Counted from the stretch's first letter, positions 8,455 to 20,400 are shown. The stretch is DNA of 39,916 nucleotides from Proteus myxofaciens ATCC 19692 (GCF_001654855.1 NZ_LXEN01000016.1:1-39916), one strand, 5' to 3'. The notes: generated from the letters alone by a model not told the origin. Numbers and translations are program-made.

Positions 8455-9987
8455 ATGCCTTTAACACAAGAAGAGACCTCACCACGTCCTTTAGAAATTG
8501 CCGCTATTGACCTAGGCTCTAATAGTTTTCATATGATAATTGCGCGCGTTGTTAATGGCGCATTGCAAGTGTTAAGTCGATTAAAACAACGTGTTTATCT
8601 TGCTGATGGGCTTGATGATGATAATCAATTAAGCGAGGAAGCTATGTTACGTGGGCTTTCTGCACTTTCTCTTTTTGCAGAAAGATTACAAGGTTTTCCT
8701 GCTGAAAATGTCACTGTAGTTGGTACACATACTTTGCGTGTTGCCAATAACGCTAAAATATTTTTACAGCGTGCCAAAGAAGTAATGCCCTATCCCATCG
8801 AGATTATATCAGGTCATGAAGAAGCTCGATTAATCTTTATGGGCGTTGAGCATACGCAATCTGAAAAAGGTCGTAAACTTGTCATTGATATCGGTGGCGG
8901 TTCAACAGAACTTATAATTGGTGAAAATTTTGAACCTCTTTTAATAGAAAGCCAACGTATGGGTTGTGTTAGCTTTAGTCGCCAATTTTTCCCTGAACAC
9001 AAAATTAGTGAATCTGCATTTAGAAAAGCACGCGAAAAAGCCGCGCGAAAAATGAAAAAAATTGCGTGGCAATACAAAATGACAGGTTGGGATGTTGCAT
9101 TAGGTGCATCAGGAACGATTAAAGCCGCACATGAGATGTTAGTTGAGTTTGGCGAAAAAGACGGTGTTATCACACCAGAACGTCTATTAATGCTAACTAA
9201 ACAAGTATTACGTTTTAAGAAATTTAAAGATATTGCCTTACCAGGATTATCTGATGAACGTAAACATGTTTTTGTACCCGGCCTGGCTATCTTATGCGGT
9301 ATTTTTGATTCTTTAGGTTTAAAAGAACTCCATCTTTCTGACGGCGCATTGCGTGAAGGCGTATTGTATGAAATGGAAGGCCGTTTTCGCCACCAAGATA
9401 TTCGTCAACGCACCGCAAAAAGTCTAGCTGAACACTATAATATCGATAGAGAACAGGCTAAACGAGTGTTAGCGACAATGGAAATGCTTTATAACCAATG
9501 GGCACAGCAAAATTCAAAGTTAGTCCGTCCTGATTTAGAAGCTATTCTTGTCTGGGCTGTTATGTTACATGAGGTCGGATTAAGTATTAATTTAAGCGGA
9601 TTACATCGCCATTCTGCTTATATATTGCTAAATACCGATTTACCCGGCTTTAATCAAGAGCAACAACTACTATTAGCAACTCTCGTTCGTTACCAAAGAA
9701 AATCGATTAAATTTGATGAGTTACCTAAATTTAATCTCTATAAAAAGAAACAATATTTTCCTTTAGTACAAATATTAAGATTGGCAACATTGCTTAACAA
9801 TCAAAGACAATCAACGACAAAACCTTCTTCTTTACGTCTTATTACTGATGAGAACCACTGGACTCTCTATTTTCCTGCACATTATCTGTCTGATAATACT
9901 TTGATGGAGCTTGATTTAGAAAAAGAACAAGAACATTGGCAGGCAGTTCCAGGCTGGAAATTGGATATTAAAGAGGAATCTTCTTAA
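8455..9987 (+). CDS. ppx: Exopolyphosphatase
   Basis: Processively hydrolyses terminal phosphates from long-chain polyphosphate; family members also act on guanosine pentaphosphate. The 510 residues start with the actin-like ATPase fold signature [11 protein letters not shown] (17-27). The E-E-A-R-L-I-F motif (122-128) carries the catalytic glutamate, and [10 protein letters not shown] follows at about 142-151. A C-terminal HD-like domain contains M-L-H-E-V-G. Only 3 bp separate it from ppk, so translation is probably coupled. A strong terminator follows. Confidence 0.96.
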   Translation: MPLTQEETSPRPLEIAAIDLGSNSFHMIIARVVNGALQVLSRLKQRVYLADGLDDDNQLSEEAMLRGLSALSLFAERLQGFPAENVTVVGTHTLRVANNAKIFLQRAKEVMPYPIEIISGHEEARLIFMGVEHTQSEKGRKLVIDIGGGSTELIIGENFEPLLIESQRMGCVSFSRQFFPEHKISESAFRKAREKAARKMKKIAWQYKMTGWDVALGASGTIKAAHEMLVEFGEKDGVITPERLLMLTKQVLRFKKFKDIALPGLSDERKHVFVPGLAILCGIFDSLGLKELHLSDGALREGVLYEMEGRFRHQDIRQRTAKSLAEHYNIDREQAKRVLATMEMLYNQWAQQNSKLVRPDLEAILVWAVMLHEVGLSINLSGLHRHSAYILLNTDLPGFNQEQQLLLATLVRYQRKSIKFDELPKFNLYKKKQYFPLVQILRLATLLNNQRQSTTKPSSLRLITDENHWTLYFPAHYLSDNTLMELDLEKEQEHWQAVPGWKLDIKEESS

Positions 9988-10005
9988 CAATATGATATTA
10001 TGCAT

Positions 10006-10034
10006 AAAAAGACGCAGATAAACGCGTCTTTTAT
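10006..10034 (+). terminator. Intrinsic terminator after ppx
   Basis: AAAAGACGC (10007-10015) pairs with GCGTCTTTT (10024-10032) around an 8-nt loop, 20 bp after the ppx stop. Confidence 0.8.
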
Positions 10035-10249
10035 TACGTTAACCCTATTGTGAAGAATATATAACAACGAATCACACAATAATTAATCACATAACAACAA
10101 AGGTGTGATTTGTGACGATAACATGAACATCACTAATATAATATTGTTCAAGGAACATATTTTTATACGCAGAGAGCCGATAATCATCCTAAATTGGAAT
10201 AATGAATGTTCAATGGTTATCTCCCTCATAAGAATTAAAAAGGAATAAC

Positions 10250-11713
10250 ATGTCTCAAACAGCTATCAATAATGATACTGCGGCTGCCATTAATCCGTAC
10301 TCACAAAAAGTGGCATACCTGCGTCAACAAATTTTGTCTATCTTTCTTGAAGATGACCGTTTTGTTGAAACCATCTTAGGTGAAGCAAGTGAAAATGATA
10401 GACTGAATCATCAAGAACTTCATGAGAAGATAACGAAAGTTCGAGAATTACTACAAGATCTACACGCGGCAGATATTGCAGATATTCTTGAAGCTTTACC
10501 CTATGACGAGCGTCTAGCACTGTGGCACTTGGTTGATAATAATGAACGTGGTGCTGTTTTAGTTGAAGCATCTGTCGCCGTATGGGATAGCCTGATTAAG
10601 GATATGACCGATCGTGAATTATTACGATCGGTCGCCACATTACATATTGATGAACAAGCCTATATCGCAGAACATTTACCTCGCGATACCATGCGTCGTC
10701 TTCTTACCTATTTAGAACCTAGTCTGCGTAATAGAATAAGAGAAGTCCTGCAATATCCTAAAGATAGTGTCGGTCAGATGATGGATTTTGAGTTTGTGAC
10801 TGTGCGTGGTAACGTCACTTTAAAAACAGTACAACGATATTTACGTCAACGTGGTTCTATTCCTGAAGCAACAGATAAAATTTTTGTTATCGATAATGCG
10901 AATCATCTATTAGGTGAATTACCTTTAACAACCGTATTAACGCATTCCCCTGATAAGCGCGTTTCTGAAGTGATGAAAACAGATACAGTAAGCTTTATGC
11001 CTGAGGAAAAAGGCGAAGATGCTGCGGGTGCGTTCGAACGTTATGACTTAATTTCAGCCGCCGTTGTTGACAGTAATGGTCTTTTAATGGGACGACTTAC
11101 CGTTGAAGACATCGTCGATAATATGCATGAAGAAAGTGATACCAATATACGTCGTATGGGGGGGTTAAGTCCTGAAGAAGACGTTTTTGCACCAGTAGGA
11201 CAAGCTGTAAAAACACGTTGGACATGGCTTGCTATCAACTTATGTACAGCATTTGTCGCTTCTCGTGTTATTGGTGTCTTTGAACACACGATTTCTCAAT
11301 TAGTTGCACTTGCAACATTAATGCCTATCGTTGCAGGTATTGGTGGTAATACCGGTAACCAAACCATCACCATGATTGTACGTGCTTTAGCGCTACACCA
11401 AATACAAACAGGAAGTTTTTCCTTCTTAATGTTAAGGGAACTAGGCGTTGCCTTAATTAACGGTATTGTTTGGGGTGGAATTATGGGCGTTGTCACCTTC
11501 TTACTCTATGGCGATGCTGCGATGGGTGCCGTGATGACAATGGCAATGGTCCTTAACCTCTTGATGGCTGCAATAATGGGGGTGTTAATACCAATGATAA
11601 TGATAAAACTAGGCAAAGACCCTGCGATTGGCTCCAGTGTGATGATAACTGCAATTACTGATACAGGTGGTTTCTTTATCTTCTTAGGCTTAGCTACCAT
11701 TTTCTTAGTCTAA
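10250..11713 (+). CDS. mgtE: Magnesium transporter MgtE
   Basis: A homodimeric Mg2+ channel/transporter gated by cytoplasmic Mg2+. The 487 residues show the family order: an N-terminal superhelical MgtE-N domain (residues ~40-160), a pair of CBS domains (~165-290, with V-G-Q-M-M and I-V-D-N-M-H), and five membrane helices (~320-487). The pore-region signature G-N-T-G-N-Q-T-I-T-M-I-V-R and the C-terminal I-T-D-T-G-G-F-F-I-F-L-G are intact. The ATG has AAAAAGGA upstream. The gene stands alone with 215 bp of leader and terminators on both sides. The leader contains an 8-bp inverted repeat (AATCACAC 10070, GTGTGATT 10103), but I see no recognisable Mg2+ riboswitch. Confidence 0.95.
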   Translation: MSQTAINNDTAAAINPYSQKVAYLRQQILSIFLEDDRFVETILGEASENDRLNHQELHEKITKVRELLQDLHAADIADILEALPYDERLALWHLVDNNERGAVLVEASVAVWDSLIKDMTDRELLRSVATLHIDEQAYIAEHLPRDTMRRLLTYLEPSLRNRIREVLQYPKDSVGQMMDFEFVTVRGNVTLKTVQRYLRQRGSIPEATDKIFVIDNANHLLGELPLTTVLTHSPDKRVSEVMKTDTVSFMPEEKGEDAAGAFERYDLISAAVVDSNGLLMGRLTVEDIVDNMHEESDTNIRRMGGLSPEEDVFAPVGQAVKTRWTWLAINLCTAFVASRVIGVFEHTISQLVALATLMPIVAGIGGNTGNQTITMIVRALALHQIQTGSFSFLMLRELGVALINGIVWGGIMGVVTFLLYGDAAMGAVMTMAMVLNLLMAAIMGVLIPMIMIKLGKDPAIGSSVMITAITDTGGFFIFLGLATIFLV

Positions 11714-11736
11714 TCTGCCCTTATTAGTTTTTTATC

Positions 11737-11777
11737 AAAAAGCCACTAAATCTGTTTGATTGTAGTGGCTTTTTTGT
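11737..11777. terminator. Bidirectional terminator, mgtE and the small membrane protein gene
   Basis: AAAAAGCCACTA (11737-11748) and TAGTGGCTTTTT (11763-11774) form a perfect 12-bp stem with T runs on both strands. It lies between two convergent genes. Confidence 0.88.
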
Positions 11778-11803
11778 TTCTATCCAAAAAATTTTTCAAA
11801 CTA

Positions 11804-12037
11804 TTAAGTTATTAGTAGGTAAAAATAAACTAATAACAAAGCGACTATTAATGCGGTTATAAAGATTTTTTTCATTGATTGGCTAAGTTGCATATTAGTT
11901 TGTTGTGTCACATCTTGTTGTTCGTGGCGATGTAATACACTTCTTAATACCAAACTTCCCCCTAATGCGATAAGAGAAAGTGTCGAAAAAATAATAATTG
12001 CGGTTAAAAGTACATCACTCATTGAAATAGAGAACAT
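11804..12037 (-). CDS. Small two-helix inner-membrane protein, unknown function
   Basis: The 77 residues begin M-F-S-I-S-M-S-D-V. I chose the ATG at 12037 because TGAGGA sits 5 nt upstream; the frame extends seven codons further to an ATG at 12058 that has no ribosome binding site. Two hydrophobic segments (about residues 8-32 and 58-76) flank a polar, His/Gln-rich loop (R-H-E-Q-Q-D-V-T-Q-Q), which suggests a helical hairpin with both ends on the same side. I do not recognise a family. It is convergent with mgtE and shares its terminator; a link to Mg2+ transport is not supported beyond position. Confidence 0.6.
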   Translation of the reverse strand: MFSISMSDVLLTAIIIFSTLSLIALGGSLVLRSVLHRHEQQDVTQQTNMQLSQSMKKIFITALIVALLLVYFYLLIT

Positions 12038-12742
12038 CGTTTCCTCAAACTTTTCCATAAAATAAAAATAATAGATTTAAACACTAAAATATTCATTAAA
12101 ACTTAATACAAAAATCACAATGAAATTAAAATAAGCAATATAATTTCACATTTATTGTTTATTTTGAAATTTGATGTCACCATGAATTTATTTAACATAA
12201 AGAGTAATATGCTAATAGTAGAAATAATCACAGATCATATATTCCAATAAAGATGACTAATGCTTTATTAATTATCTAGTAAACAATGGATTTTCAAATA
12301 TAAATAAATTCAAAATAAATTAATTTATAATTTTATTTATATTTTAAACTCAACAAATATATTTAACTATTGATTGGTATATCAATTAAATGATCAATTT
12401 AAAAATATTCACATATAAAAACAATAAATTTATTATTTATCGCATTATGTTATATTAACAGAATATATTTTCATGAAATAGCTACATAACGGCTTATAAT
12501 TTTATAATAAATACAAAAGCTAGTTTATATTGCTATTTTTATTTGAGCTATTTACTTTATTAAGAGCTTCCTGATATAAATAAATTTGTATCACAATAAT
12601 ATTCTATCTTGTTTAATTTACGACAAACAATATTGTCATTAATTATTTATTTCCTACTGTTTTATTTATCGCATTTAAACAATGTATTTGTATTTTATAA
12701 ACGGGTTATTTTTTATCACGATAATTAATATAGGTTTTTATT
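12038..12742. other. AT-rich 700-bp intergenic region without a recognisable gene
   Basis: I find no ORF with a ribosome binding site on either strand. It must hold the promoters of the small membrane protein gene (left, minus) and the MFS transporter (right, plus). The only structured element is a set of three ATTGAT/ATCAAT half-sites at 12369, 12381 and 12393, evenly spaced 12 bp apart, which may be an operator. Confidence 0.5.
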
Positions 12743-14113
12743 ATGACATCAAACTCCACTCAGCCGTTGAGTCAACCTACGGCACGACCATTAAACCGAA
12801 ACGACTATAAAACGTTAGGTTTATCCTCACTAGGAGGAACTTTGGAGTTCTATGATTTCGTGATCTTCGTATTCTTTACGAAAACATTGAGCCATCTTTT
12901 TTTTCCTGGTGACAATGCATTTATTGCACAAATGCAAACATTAGGTATTTTTGCAGCCGGTTACCTTGCTCGCCCTATTGGCGGTATCATTATGGCGCAT
13001 TATGGGGATATCATTGGTCGTAAGCGAATGTTTACACTCAGTATTTTCTTAATGGCTGTACCAACATTGGTGATTGGTTTGTTGCCAACGTATGAAAGCA
13101 TTGGCTTAATGGCACCGCTATTATTGTTATTAATGCGTATCATGCAAGGTGCGGCTATTGGTGGTGAAATGCCTGGTGCGTGGGTATTTATTGCAGAACA
13201 TACACCAAAACAACGATATGGCTTAGGCGTAGGTACTTTAACATCAGGTATTACTGGCGGTATTTTATTAGGCTCTATTGTTGCGATCATCGTTCAACGT
13301 AGTTATAGCGCACAAGAAGTGAATGATTTTGCATGGCGTATTCCCTTTATTTTAGGGGGAGTTTTTGGGCTAATTTCTGTTTATTTACGTCGATTTTTAC
13401 AGGAAACACCTATTTTTAAAGAAATGGCAGCAAAAAAAGCATTAGCGCAAGAAATGCCCGTTGTTTCTGTGATTAAAAATCATAAACAAGCCTGTGTTAT
13501 TACGGCGATATTAACGTGGTCATTATCAACAGCCATTGTGGTTACTATTTTAATGACGCCAAGTGTGATTGTTGAAGGCATTTATAAAATTGATAGAACC
13601 ACTTCGTTAGAAGCTAACTGTGTTGCGACATTAACCTTAACCTTAGGCTGTATTTTCTGGGGGTGGATAGGTGATAAAGCAGGTACACGTGTTTCAATGA
13701 GTTTATCTTGGGGTGGATTAATCGCCAGTGCATTCTATTTCTATGGCAATTTAGAGGCTTCAATGTCTGGCATTCAGTTAGCCTTTAATTATGGGTTGAT
13801 GGGTTTCTTTGTCGGTGCAATTGCAACAACGCCCATTGTTAGCACACGTACTTTCCCACCTTCAATTCGTTTTTCTGGATTATCTTTTGCTTATAACATG
13901 TCTTATGCCGTATTTGGTGGATTAACACCAATGTTAACAGGGGCTTGGTTAGAGAAAACAGCAATGGCGGGTGCTTATTATGTTGCTGGCGTATCTGCTT
14001 TAGCGATTATCGTGGCTTTTTTACCGTTGGCTTATAAAGGTTGGACTGCAACTAAAGTAATGCCAAAAGAAGAAAACGATCTCATATTACAAACAGATAA
14101 AGCAATAAATTAA
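12743..14113 (+). CDS. MFS transporter, metabolite:H+ symporter (MHS) family
   Basis: An inner-membrane secondary transporter; the substrate is not identifiable from sequence, and MHS members carry organic acids, betaine/proline or sugars acids. The 456 residues give 12 membrane segments. The MHS hallmarks are an N-terminal L-G-G-T-L-E-F-Y-D-F in helix 1, the helix 2-3 loop H-Y-G-D-I-I-G-R-K-R, and R-I-M-Q-G-A-A-I-G-G-E-M-P-G-A in helix 4. The start has AGG 9 nt upstream. The gene stands alone, convergent with dtpA. The long AT-rich leader suggests regulated expression. Confidence 0.85.
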   Translation: MTSNSTQPLSQPTARPLNRNDYKTLGLSSLGGTLEFYDFVIFVFFTKTLSHLFFPGDNAFIAQMQTLGIFAAGYLARPIGGIIMAHYGDIIGRKRMFTLSIFLMAVPTLVIGLLPTYESIGLMAPLLLLLMRIMQGAAIGGEMPGAWVFIAEHTPKQRYGLGVGTLTSGITGGILLGSIVAIIVQRSYSAQEVNDFAWRIPFILGGVFGLISVYLRRFLQETPIFKEMAAKKALAQEMPVVSVIKNHKQACVITAILTWSLSTAIVVTILMTPSVIVEGIYKIDRTTSLEANCVATLTLTLGCIFWGWIGDKAGTRVSMSLSWGGLIASAFYFYGNLEASMSGIQLAFNYGLMGFFVGAIATTPIVSTRTFPPSIRFSGLSFAYNMSYAVFGGLTPMLTGAWLEKTAMAGAYYVAGVSALAIIVAFLPLAYKGWTATKVMPKEENDLILQTDKAIN

Positions 14114-14135
14114 CGCGATCTTTAATCGATAAAAC

Positions 14136-14166
14136 AAAAAAGGATGCTATTCAAGCATCCTTTTTT
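14136..14166. terminator. Bidirectional terminator, MFS gene and dtpA
   Basis: AAAAAAGGATGCT - ATTCA - AGCATCCTTTTTT forms a perfect 13-bp hairpin with T runs on both strands, between convergent genes. Confidence 0.92.
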
Positions 14167-14191
14167 TATATTAAGCAATGTTAGATAATCT

Positions 14192-15658
14192 TTACTGTGT
14201 CATTTTGCTTAACATAGGTGCAGTGATCAGCATTAAAATGGCAATCACCCCTGTTATAATACCAATTTGTAAAAATACACTACTATAAATTTCTAAAGAA
14301 GCATGTGCATTTTGTACATCTTCAGGCACTGCCATCAAACTTGCCACTTTACCCGCAATAATTGCAGCTGCCGCTGAGGTTAAGAACCAAGCTCCCATAA
14401 TAAAGCCCATTAAGCGCTGTGGAACTAATTGTGCCACCATAGCAAGGCCAAGTCCTGAAATCATCAGTTCACCAATACTTTGAAAGCCATAGCTTGCAAC
14501 AAGCCACCATGAAGAAACAATTCCCGCCTCATTCGCCATGCTTGCACCTAAAGGTAATACCAAAAATGCTGTTGCACTCAAGAACATACCAATAGTAAAT
14601 TTATAAGGCATTGGCAGTTTATCGCCCATAAAGTTATAGATAGCAGCTAATAATGGGCTGGCTAACATTATCCAGAATGGATTTAATGATTGAAATTGTT
14701 CTGGTTCAACATTAATACCTAATAGTGAATGTTCAACATTATGAATGGCGAAGAAGTTTAAAGATGTTGGCATTTGATCGTAAAGCACAAAGAAAACGAC
14801 CGCTTCAACCATTAATAAGAAAGCCACTATCATTTTACGACGCGCAGCACCTTTCATCATAAAGGTTTCGCGAGCAAAAATAAGAATGATACCTAATGAG
14901 ATAATGGCCAATGACCAACTTGCCACTTCGTTATTATGTAATAACCAAGTTGATAACGCAGATAATGCAACAATACCCACCAGCGTTAATAGCAGTTTTA
15001 GATAGTTAAGTGGTTCAAAATCAGGTTTAGAACCTTTATCTTTAATCCAACCACGGCAAAAAACAAAGTTCACTAGGGTAATAAGCATTCCCACTACACT
15101 CAGTGAGAAAGCGACATCCCAGCCATATCTTGCAGCTAACCAAGGTGTTGCTAGCATAGAGAAGAAAGAGCCGACGTTGATAGACATATAGTACATGGTG
15201 AATGCACCGTCTAACTGCGGATCATCTTTTTCATAACAGGTTGCTAATAAAGACGATGGGTTGGCTTTAAATAAACCATTACCTACTGCGATTATTGCCA
15301 ATCCCCAGTAGATCATGTCTTTACTATGGCCAGAAAAAGCAACCAGGGCATAGCCAATCGCCAGAACGATAGCACCAAGGACAATAACGCGTTTAGTTCC
15401 TAAAATTTTATCGCCTAACCATCCCCCGATAGCGACAAAACCATAAACCAATGCAGTAAATGCAGCAAACACAGTGATAGCTTGCGCCTCACTCATGCCT
15501 AGCATTTTAACCAGATAAACGGCCATAATTCCTTGCAAGCCGTAGTATCCAAAACGTTCCCATAATTCGATAGAAAAGATGAGATAAAATGAGCGAGGCT
15601 GCTTAAATGCATTCAGACTCGGTTTTTGTTCATCATCAGGTGTGTTTGCAGTTGACAC
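14192..15658 (-). CDS. dtpA: Dipeptide/tripeptide:H+ permease DtpA
   Basis: A proton-dependent oligopeptide transporter (POT/PTR2 family) of the inner membrane. The N-terminus is nearly that of E. coli DtpA (M-S-T-A-N... S-L-N-A-F-K-Q-P). The POT signature [10 protein letters not shown] is at residues 31-40 and carries the proton-coupling glutamates. The [11 protein letters not shown] motif and the G-K-V-A/M-A-V-P region near the end also match. The 488 residues make about 14 helices. The start is GTG at 15658, with AGAGG 6 nt upstream. The C-terminus ends at M-T-Q, shorter than the E. coli tail. It is a single-gene unit. Confidence 0.93.
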   Translation of the reverse strand: MSTANTPDDEQKPSLNAFKQPRSFYLIFSIELWERFGYYGLQGIMAVYLVKMLGMSEAQAITVFAAFTALVYGFVAIGGWLGDKILGTKRVIVLGAIVLAIGYALVAFSGHSKDMIYWGLAIIAVGNGLFKANPSSLLATCYEKDDPQLDGAFTMYYMSINVGSFFSMLATPWLAARYGWDVAFSLSVVGMLITLVNFVFCRGWIKDKGSKPDFEPLNYLKLLLTLVGIVALSALSTWLLHNNEVASWSLAIISLGIILIFARETFMMKGAARRKMIVAFLLMVEAVVFFVLYDQMPTSLNFFAIHNVEHSLLGINVEPEQFQSLNPFWIMLASPLLAAIYNFMGDKLPMPYKFTIGMFLSATAFLVLPLGASMANEAGIVSSWWLVASYGFQSIGELMISGLGLAMVAQLVPQRLMGFIMGAWFLTSAAAAIIAGKVASLMAVPEDVQNAHASLEIYSSVFLQIGIITGVIAILMLITAPMLSKMTQ

Positions 15659-16216
15659 TAAAAACCTCTAGTTATTCTATTACGCCCTTTATATTTAGGC
15701 TGATTTTTACAAAAAACGATTATTTCAAGACAGATTTAACACGCGGTGTATTTCAAACTGGATTGTTATTCTTTGAAAAGAGTTCAACGCAGAGAAAAAC
15801 AGGGGTGGCATTCTATCACTCACAAGCATAATTATCTAAGAATTATAACTAACTATTAAGTTTTATCACAGATAACTGTATTTGTACAAAACACTTATAC
15901 GGTTAAAAAGAGAGCAATTAAAATAACTTACTGATTATCAAAATATTATTTTATACTGTATTATTACGCCATGAACTATTTGTTCGTGTTGATATTATTG
16001 ATTTTCTAGTAATTTTATTTATTGAATATAAACAATGAGATAATTTTATTATAATTATTGATAACTATTCAAAATATCACCAACAAACCACATTACTTGA
16101 CCTAACTTTCATATTTCCTCCATTTTTAAGCGTGAAGAAACAGGTAGAATGTCACTATTGCCAAGTTTCGTTACACTATTCCTGATTAGCTAGTTGTCTG
16201 TGAGATCACAAAAACA
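15659..16216. other. Divergent promoter region, dtpA and mdtA
   Basis: 558 bp between divergent genes, strongly AT-rich. I see no gene; an ORF of 74 codons across the dtpA start is antisense to that gene and has no ribosome binding site. The right end carries a possible BaeR site. Confidence 0.5.
16114..16131 (+). promoter_or_regulatory. Possible BaeR box upstream of mdtA
   Basis: TTTCCTCCATTTTTAAGC partly matches the E. coli BaeR consensus TTTTTCTCCATDATTGGC, sharing the central CTCCAT. It lies about 85-100 bp before the mdtA start. Autoregulation of the operon by BaeR is established in E. coli; this site is a candidate only. Confidence 0.35.
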
Positions 16217-17455
16217 ATGAATAAAAACAAAAATCCGAAAAAAAGACTGTCTATTATTGCGTTGATTGTTATTGCCGCTGGTGTTATCGCCTATTGGCAA
16301 TTTAGTCATTCAAAAACATCACCGAATAATGTGGCTAAAGGAGCACAAAATTCTGCACAAAATCGTACCAGCTCGGGTTCTGCAGCACGCCGTTTTCCCC
16401 TTGCACCAGTACAGGCGGCAACATCAAAAGAAGAAGATGTACCTCAATTCCTGACTGCACTAGGTACAGTACATGCTATCAATAGCGTGACAATAACTAG
16501 CCGTGTTGAAGGGCAACTTATGGCGATTCACTTTGTTGAAGGTCAGCAAGTGAAACAAGGCGATTTACTCGCTGAAATAGACCCTCGCCCTTTTGAAGTG
16601 AAATTAGCACAAGCCAAAGGTCAATTAGCAAAAGATCAAGCCACACTCGCTAATGCGCGCCTTGATTTAACGCGTTATCAGAAATTAGCTAAAACCAATT
16701 TAGTCTCACAACAAGAGTTAGATAATCAAATTGCGCTAGTTAAACAAGCTCAAGCCAGTATTCAAATTGATGAAGCCTCAATACGTGATGCACAATTACA
16801 ACTCACCTATAGCAAAATCACAGCGCCTATTTCAGGACGAGTTGGCTTAAAACAAGTCGATGTTGGCAACTATATTTCAGGTGGCTCATCCACACCTATC
16901 GTTGTGATTAATCAAATGGATTCGGTTGATGTGCTCTTTACACTACCAGAGCAAGATCTCAGCAATATCATTCAAGCCCGTAAAACACGCGCTGATTTAC
17001 CCGTTACTGCGTTAGATAGAAATAACCAATTTGAACTCGCTCAAGGTACGTTATTTAGTATCGATAACCAAATTGATTCCACAACAGGTACCATTAAGCT
17101 CAAAGGTCGTTTTCCTCAACAAGAAAATACCCTATTTCCTAATCAGTTTGTGAATATCCGTTTATTTGTCACAACATTAGAAAAAGCCGTAGTTATTCCT
17201 AATGCGGCATTGCAAATGGGTAATGAAGGTCACTTTGTGTGGGTTGTTGATGATGAAGATAAGGTCAGTAAAAAAAGCGTGGAAGTTGCCTTACAGAATG
17301 CACAGATTGTGGTGATTGCCTCAGGCTTATCTGCAAACCAACGTGTTGTCACTGATGGTGTAGATAGATTAACAGAAGGCGCAAAAGTCGATATAGTGAC
17401 GCCTTCAGCTTTAACAACAAAAGAAAGCAACCGTGCTAATGCGGAGAAAGCGTAA
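16217..17455 (+). CDS. mdtA: Multidrug efflux membrane-fusion protein MdtA
   Basis: The periplasmic adaptor of the MdtABC-TolC pump. The 412 residues begin with a membrane anchor (about 10-28), then two biotinyl-lipoyl half-motifs (S-R-V-E-G-Q-L and [10 protein letters not shown]) flanking an alpha-helical hairpin (about 120-195), then beta-barrel domains. The lysine-rich N-terminus and lack of a lipobox make it anchored by its first helix. It is the first gene of the operon, and its stop codon overlaps the mdtB start by one base (TAATG). The ribosome binding site is weak (GAG 12 nt upstream). Confidence 0.95.
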   Translation: MNKNKNPKKRLSIIALIVIAAGVIAYWQFSHSKTSPNNVAKGAQNSAQNRTSSGSAARRFPLAPVQAATSKEEDVPQFLTALGTVHAINSVTITSRVEGQLMAIHFVEGQQVKQGDLLAEIDPRPFEVKLAQAKGQLAKDQATLANARLDLTRYQKLAKTNLVSQQELDNQIALVKQAQASIQIDEASIRDAQLQLTYSKITAPISGRVGLKQVDVGNYISGGSSTPIVVINQMDSVDVLFTLPEQDLSNIIQARKTRADLPVTALDRNNQFELAQGTLFSIDNQIDSTTGTIKLKGRFPQQENTLFPNQFVNIRLFVTTLEKAVVIPNAALQMGNEGHFVWVVDDEDKVSKKSVEVALQNAQIVVIASGLSANQRVVTDGVDRLTEGAKVDIVTPSALTTKESNRANAEKA

Positions 17456-20400
17456 TGACCGAAAAAACGCATGGTACAGGGGGTGGCCCTTCTCGCCTAT
17501 TTATTCTACGACCTGTTGCAACAACACTTTTTATGGTCGCCATATTATTAGCCGGAATTGTTGGCTATCGTATGCTACCCGTTTCTGCATTACCTGAAGT
17601 TGATTATCCAACTATTCAAGTCGTGACACTTTATCCTGGGGCTAACCCTGAAGTGATGACCTCAGCAGTTACTGCACCTTTAGAGCGTCAATTTGGACAA
17701 ATGTCTGGCTTAAAACAGATGTCATCACAAAGCTCTGGTGGTGCTTCTGTTATTACATTAATGTTTCAACTCTCACTTCCTTTAGATGTTGCAGAGCAAG
17801 AAGTGCAAGCTGCCATTAATGCCGCAACAAATCTATTGCCTTCTGATTTGCCTTATCCGCCAATTTACAGCAAAGTAAATCCCGCCGATCCACCTATTCT
17901 TACCTTGTCTGTAACCAGTAATGCGTTACCTATGACACAATTGCAAGATATGGTAGAAACGCGTGTTTCTCAGAAAATATCACAAGTGAATGGTGTGGGA
18001 TTAGTGTCATTAGCGGGTGGTCAACGCCCTGCTGTCAGAGTCAAACTTAATGCTCAAGCGGCCGCCTCTTATGGGCTAGATAGTGAAACTATTCGTAATG
18101 CTATTAATAATGCAAATGTTAACTCAGCGAAAGGTAGCTTAGATGGCCCTACTCGCTCTGTCACATTATCCGCAAATGATCAGATGAAATCACTTGATGA
18201 TTATCGTCAATTAATTGTTTCATATAAAAATGGTGCACCTATTCGTTTAGCTGATATTGCGACAATAGAGCAAGCAGCAGAAAATAATCAATTAGGTGCT
18301 TGGGCTAATCAAAAACAAGCCATCATTATCAATGTACAACGTCAACCTGGGGTTAACGTTATTGATACAACAGATAATATTCGCGCACTTTTGCCTGAAC
18401 TCATCTCTAATTTACCTAAATCGGTCAACGTTGATATTTTAACTGATAGAACAACGACTATTCGTGCTTCTGTAAAAGATGTTCAATTTGAGCTAGGACT
18501 TGCAATCGCATTAGTCGTTATGGTGATTTATCTCTTTTTACGTAATGGTGTTGCAACATTAATTCCAAGTATCGCGGTGCCACTTTCCTTAGTGGGAACC
18601 TTCGCGGTTATGTATTTTTGTGGGTTTTCAGTCAATAACCTCACTTTAATGGCACTCACGATTGCCACAGGCTTTGTTGTTGATGATGCAATTGTAGTGA
18701 TTGAAAATATCTCTCGATATCTTGAAAAAGGGGATAAACCCCTTACTGCTGCTTTAAAAGGTGCGGGTGAAATAGGTTTTACTATCATCTCACTGACATT
18801 TTCATTAATTGCCGTCCTTATTCCACTGTTATTTATGGGCGATATTGTTGGACGTCTCTTTCGAGAATTTGCTATCACATTGGCTGTCGCTATTTTAATT
18901 TCAGCGGTGGTTTCATTAACACTGACACCAATGATGTGTGCTCGTTTACTTAAACCAGAAAGCCAAATCAAACATAATCGATTTGAAATTGCCTGCGAGC
19001 GTTTTTTTGAAAAAATGATTGCTGTTTATGCAGTTTGGCTAAAACGCGTGTTAAATCATCAATGGATAACATTAGGTGTTGCATTAAGTACATTAGTATT
19101 AACAGTCTTACTTTATCTATTTATTCCTAAAGGTTTTTTCCCATTACAAGATAATGGATTGTTACAAGGCACTGTTGAAACATCACAATCGATTTCCTAT
19201 CAAGCCATGGTTGAAAAGCAACAACAAGTTGTTCAAAAATTAATGGAAGATCCTGATGTTGAAAATATCGCAAGTTTTGTGGGTATTGATGGGAGTAATG
19301 CTACGTTAAATACAGGCCGTTTGCAGATAACATTAAAACCACTTGATGAGCGTGATTCTCGTATTGATGTCATTATTCCACGATTACAATCACGTATTGA
19401 CTCTATCGCAGGTATTACGCTTTATTTACAACCTACTCAAGATTTGACAATTGATACCCAAGTATCACGTACACAATACCAATTTACATTACAAGCGACC
19501 TCACTTGATGAGCTTGCGCATTGGGTACCTAAACTTTCTCAAGCGTTACAAAATAGCCCTGAATTAACTGATGTTAGTAGTGATTGGCAAGCTAATGGAA
19601 TGATGGCTTATATCAACGTGGATAGAGATACAGCGAGTCGCTTAGGTATTTCTATGAATGCGATTGATAATGCCCTTTATAATGCATTTGGACAGCGTCT
19701 TGTTTCTACAATTTATACTCAGGCTAACCAATATCGAGTGGTATTAGAGCAAGATATTCGTGGCAGTGATGGGTTACAAGCACTCTCAGCGGTTCATTTA
19801 TCAGGTAAAGATGGCGCAATGGTACCTTTGCTTTCTATTGCTTCTGTTGAACAGCGCCTTGCACCTCTTTCTATTAATCACCAAGCACAATTTCCTGCTG
19901 CTACGTTCTCTTTTAATGTCGCCGATAATTCATCACTTGAAGCCGCAGTTAAAGCGGTAAAAAGTGCTGAAGAACAGATAGCGATGCCTAAAGATATCAC
20001 CACTCAATTCCAAGGTGCTACTTTAGCGTTTGAAAGTGCATTATCAAGCACATTGTGGCTAATTATAGCGGCAATTGTTGCTATGTATATTGTGTTAGGT
20101 GTGCTCTATGAAAGCTTTATACATCCTATTACTATTTTATCAACACTACCCACAGCAGGTGTGGGTGCATTACTTGCCTTAATGGCAGCAGGTAATGAGC
20201 TGGATGTTATTGCTATTATTGGGATTATCTTATTGATTGGTATTGTGAAGAAAAATGCCATCATGATGATAGATTTCGCACTCGCTGCTGAACGTGAGCA
20301 AGGTTTAACACCTTATGAAGCTATATATCAAGCTTGTTTGTTACGTTTTCGCCCTATTTTAATGACAACAATGGCCGCGTTATTAGGTGCATTACCTCTA

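Noticed and set aside
15607-15831. 74-codon plus-strand ORF overlapping the dtpA start
   Set aside because: Antisense to the dtpA N-terminus, no ribosome binding site, and composition typical of non-coding DNA.
15971-16009. 12-codon hydrophobic ORF M-N-Y-L-F-V-L-I-L-L-I-F
   Set aside because: No ribosome binding site; a short hydrophobic ORF is expected by chance in such AT-rich DNA.
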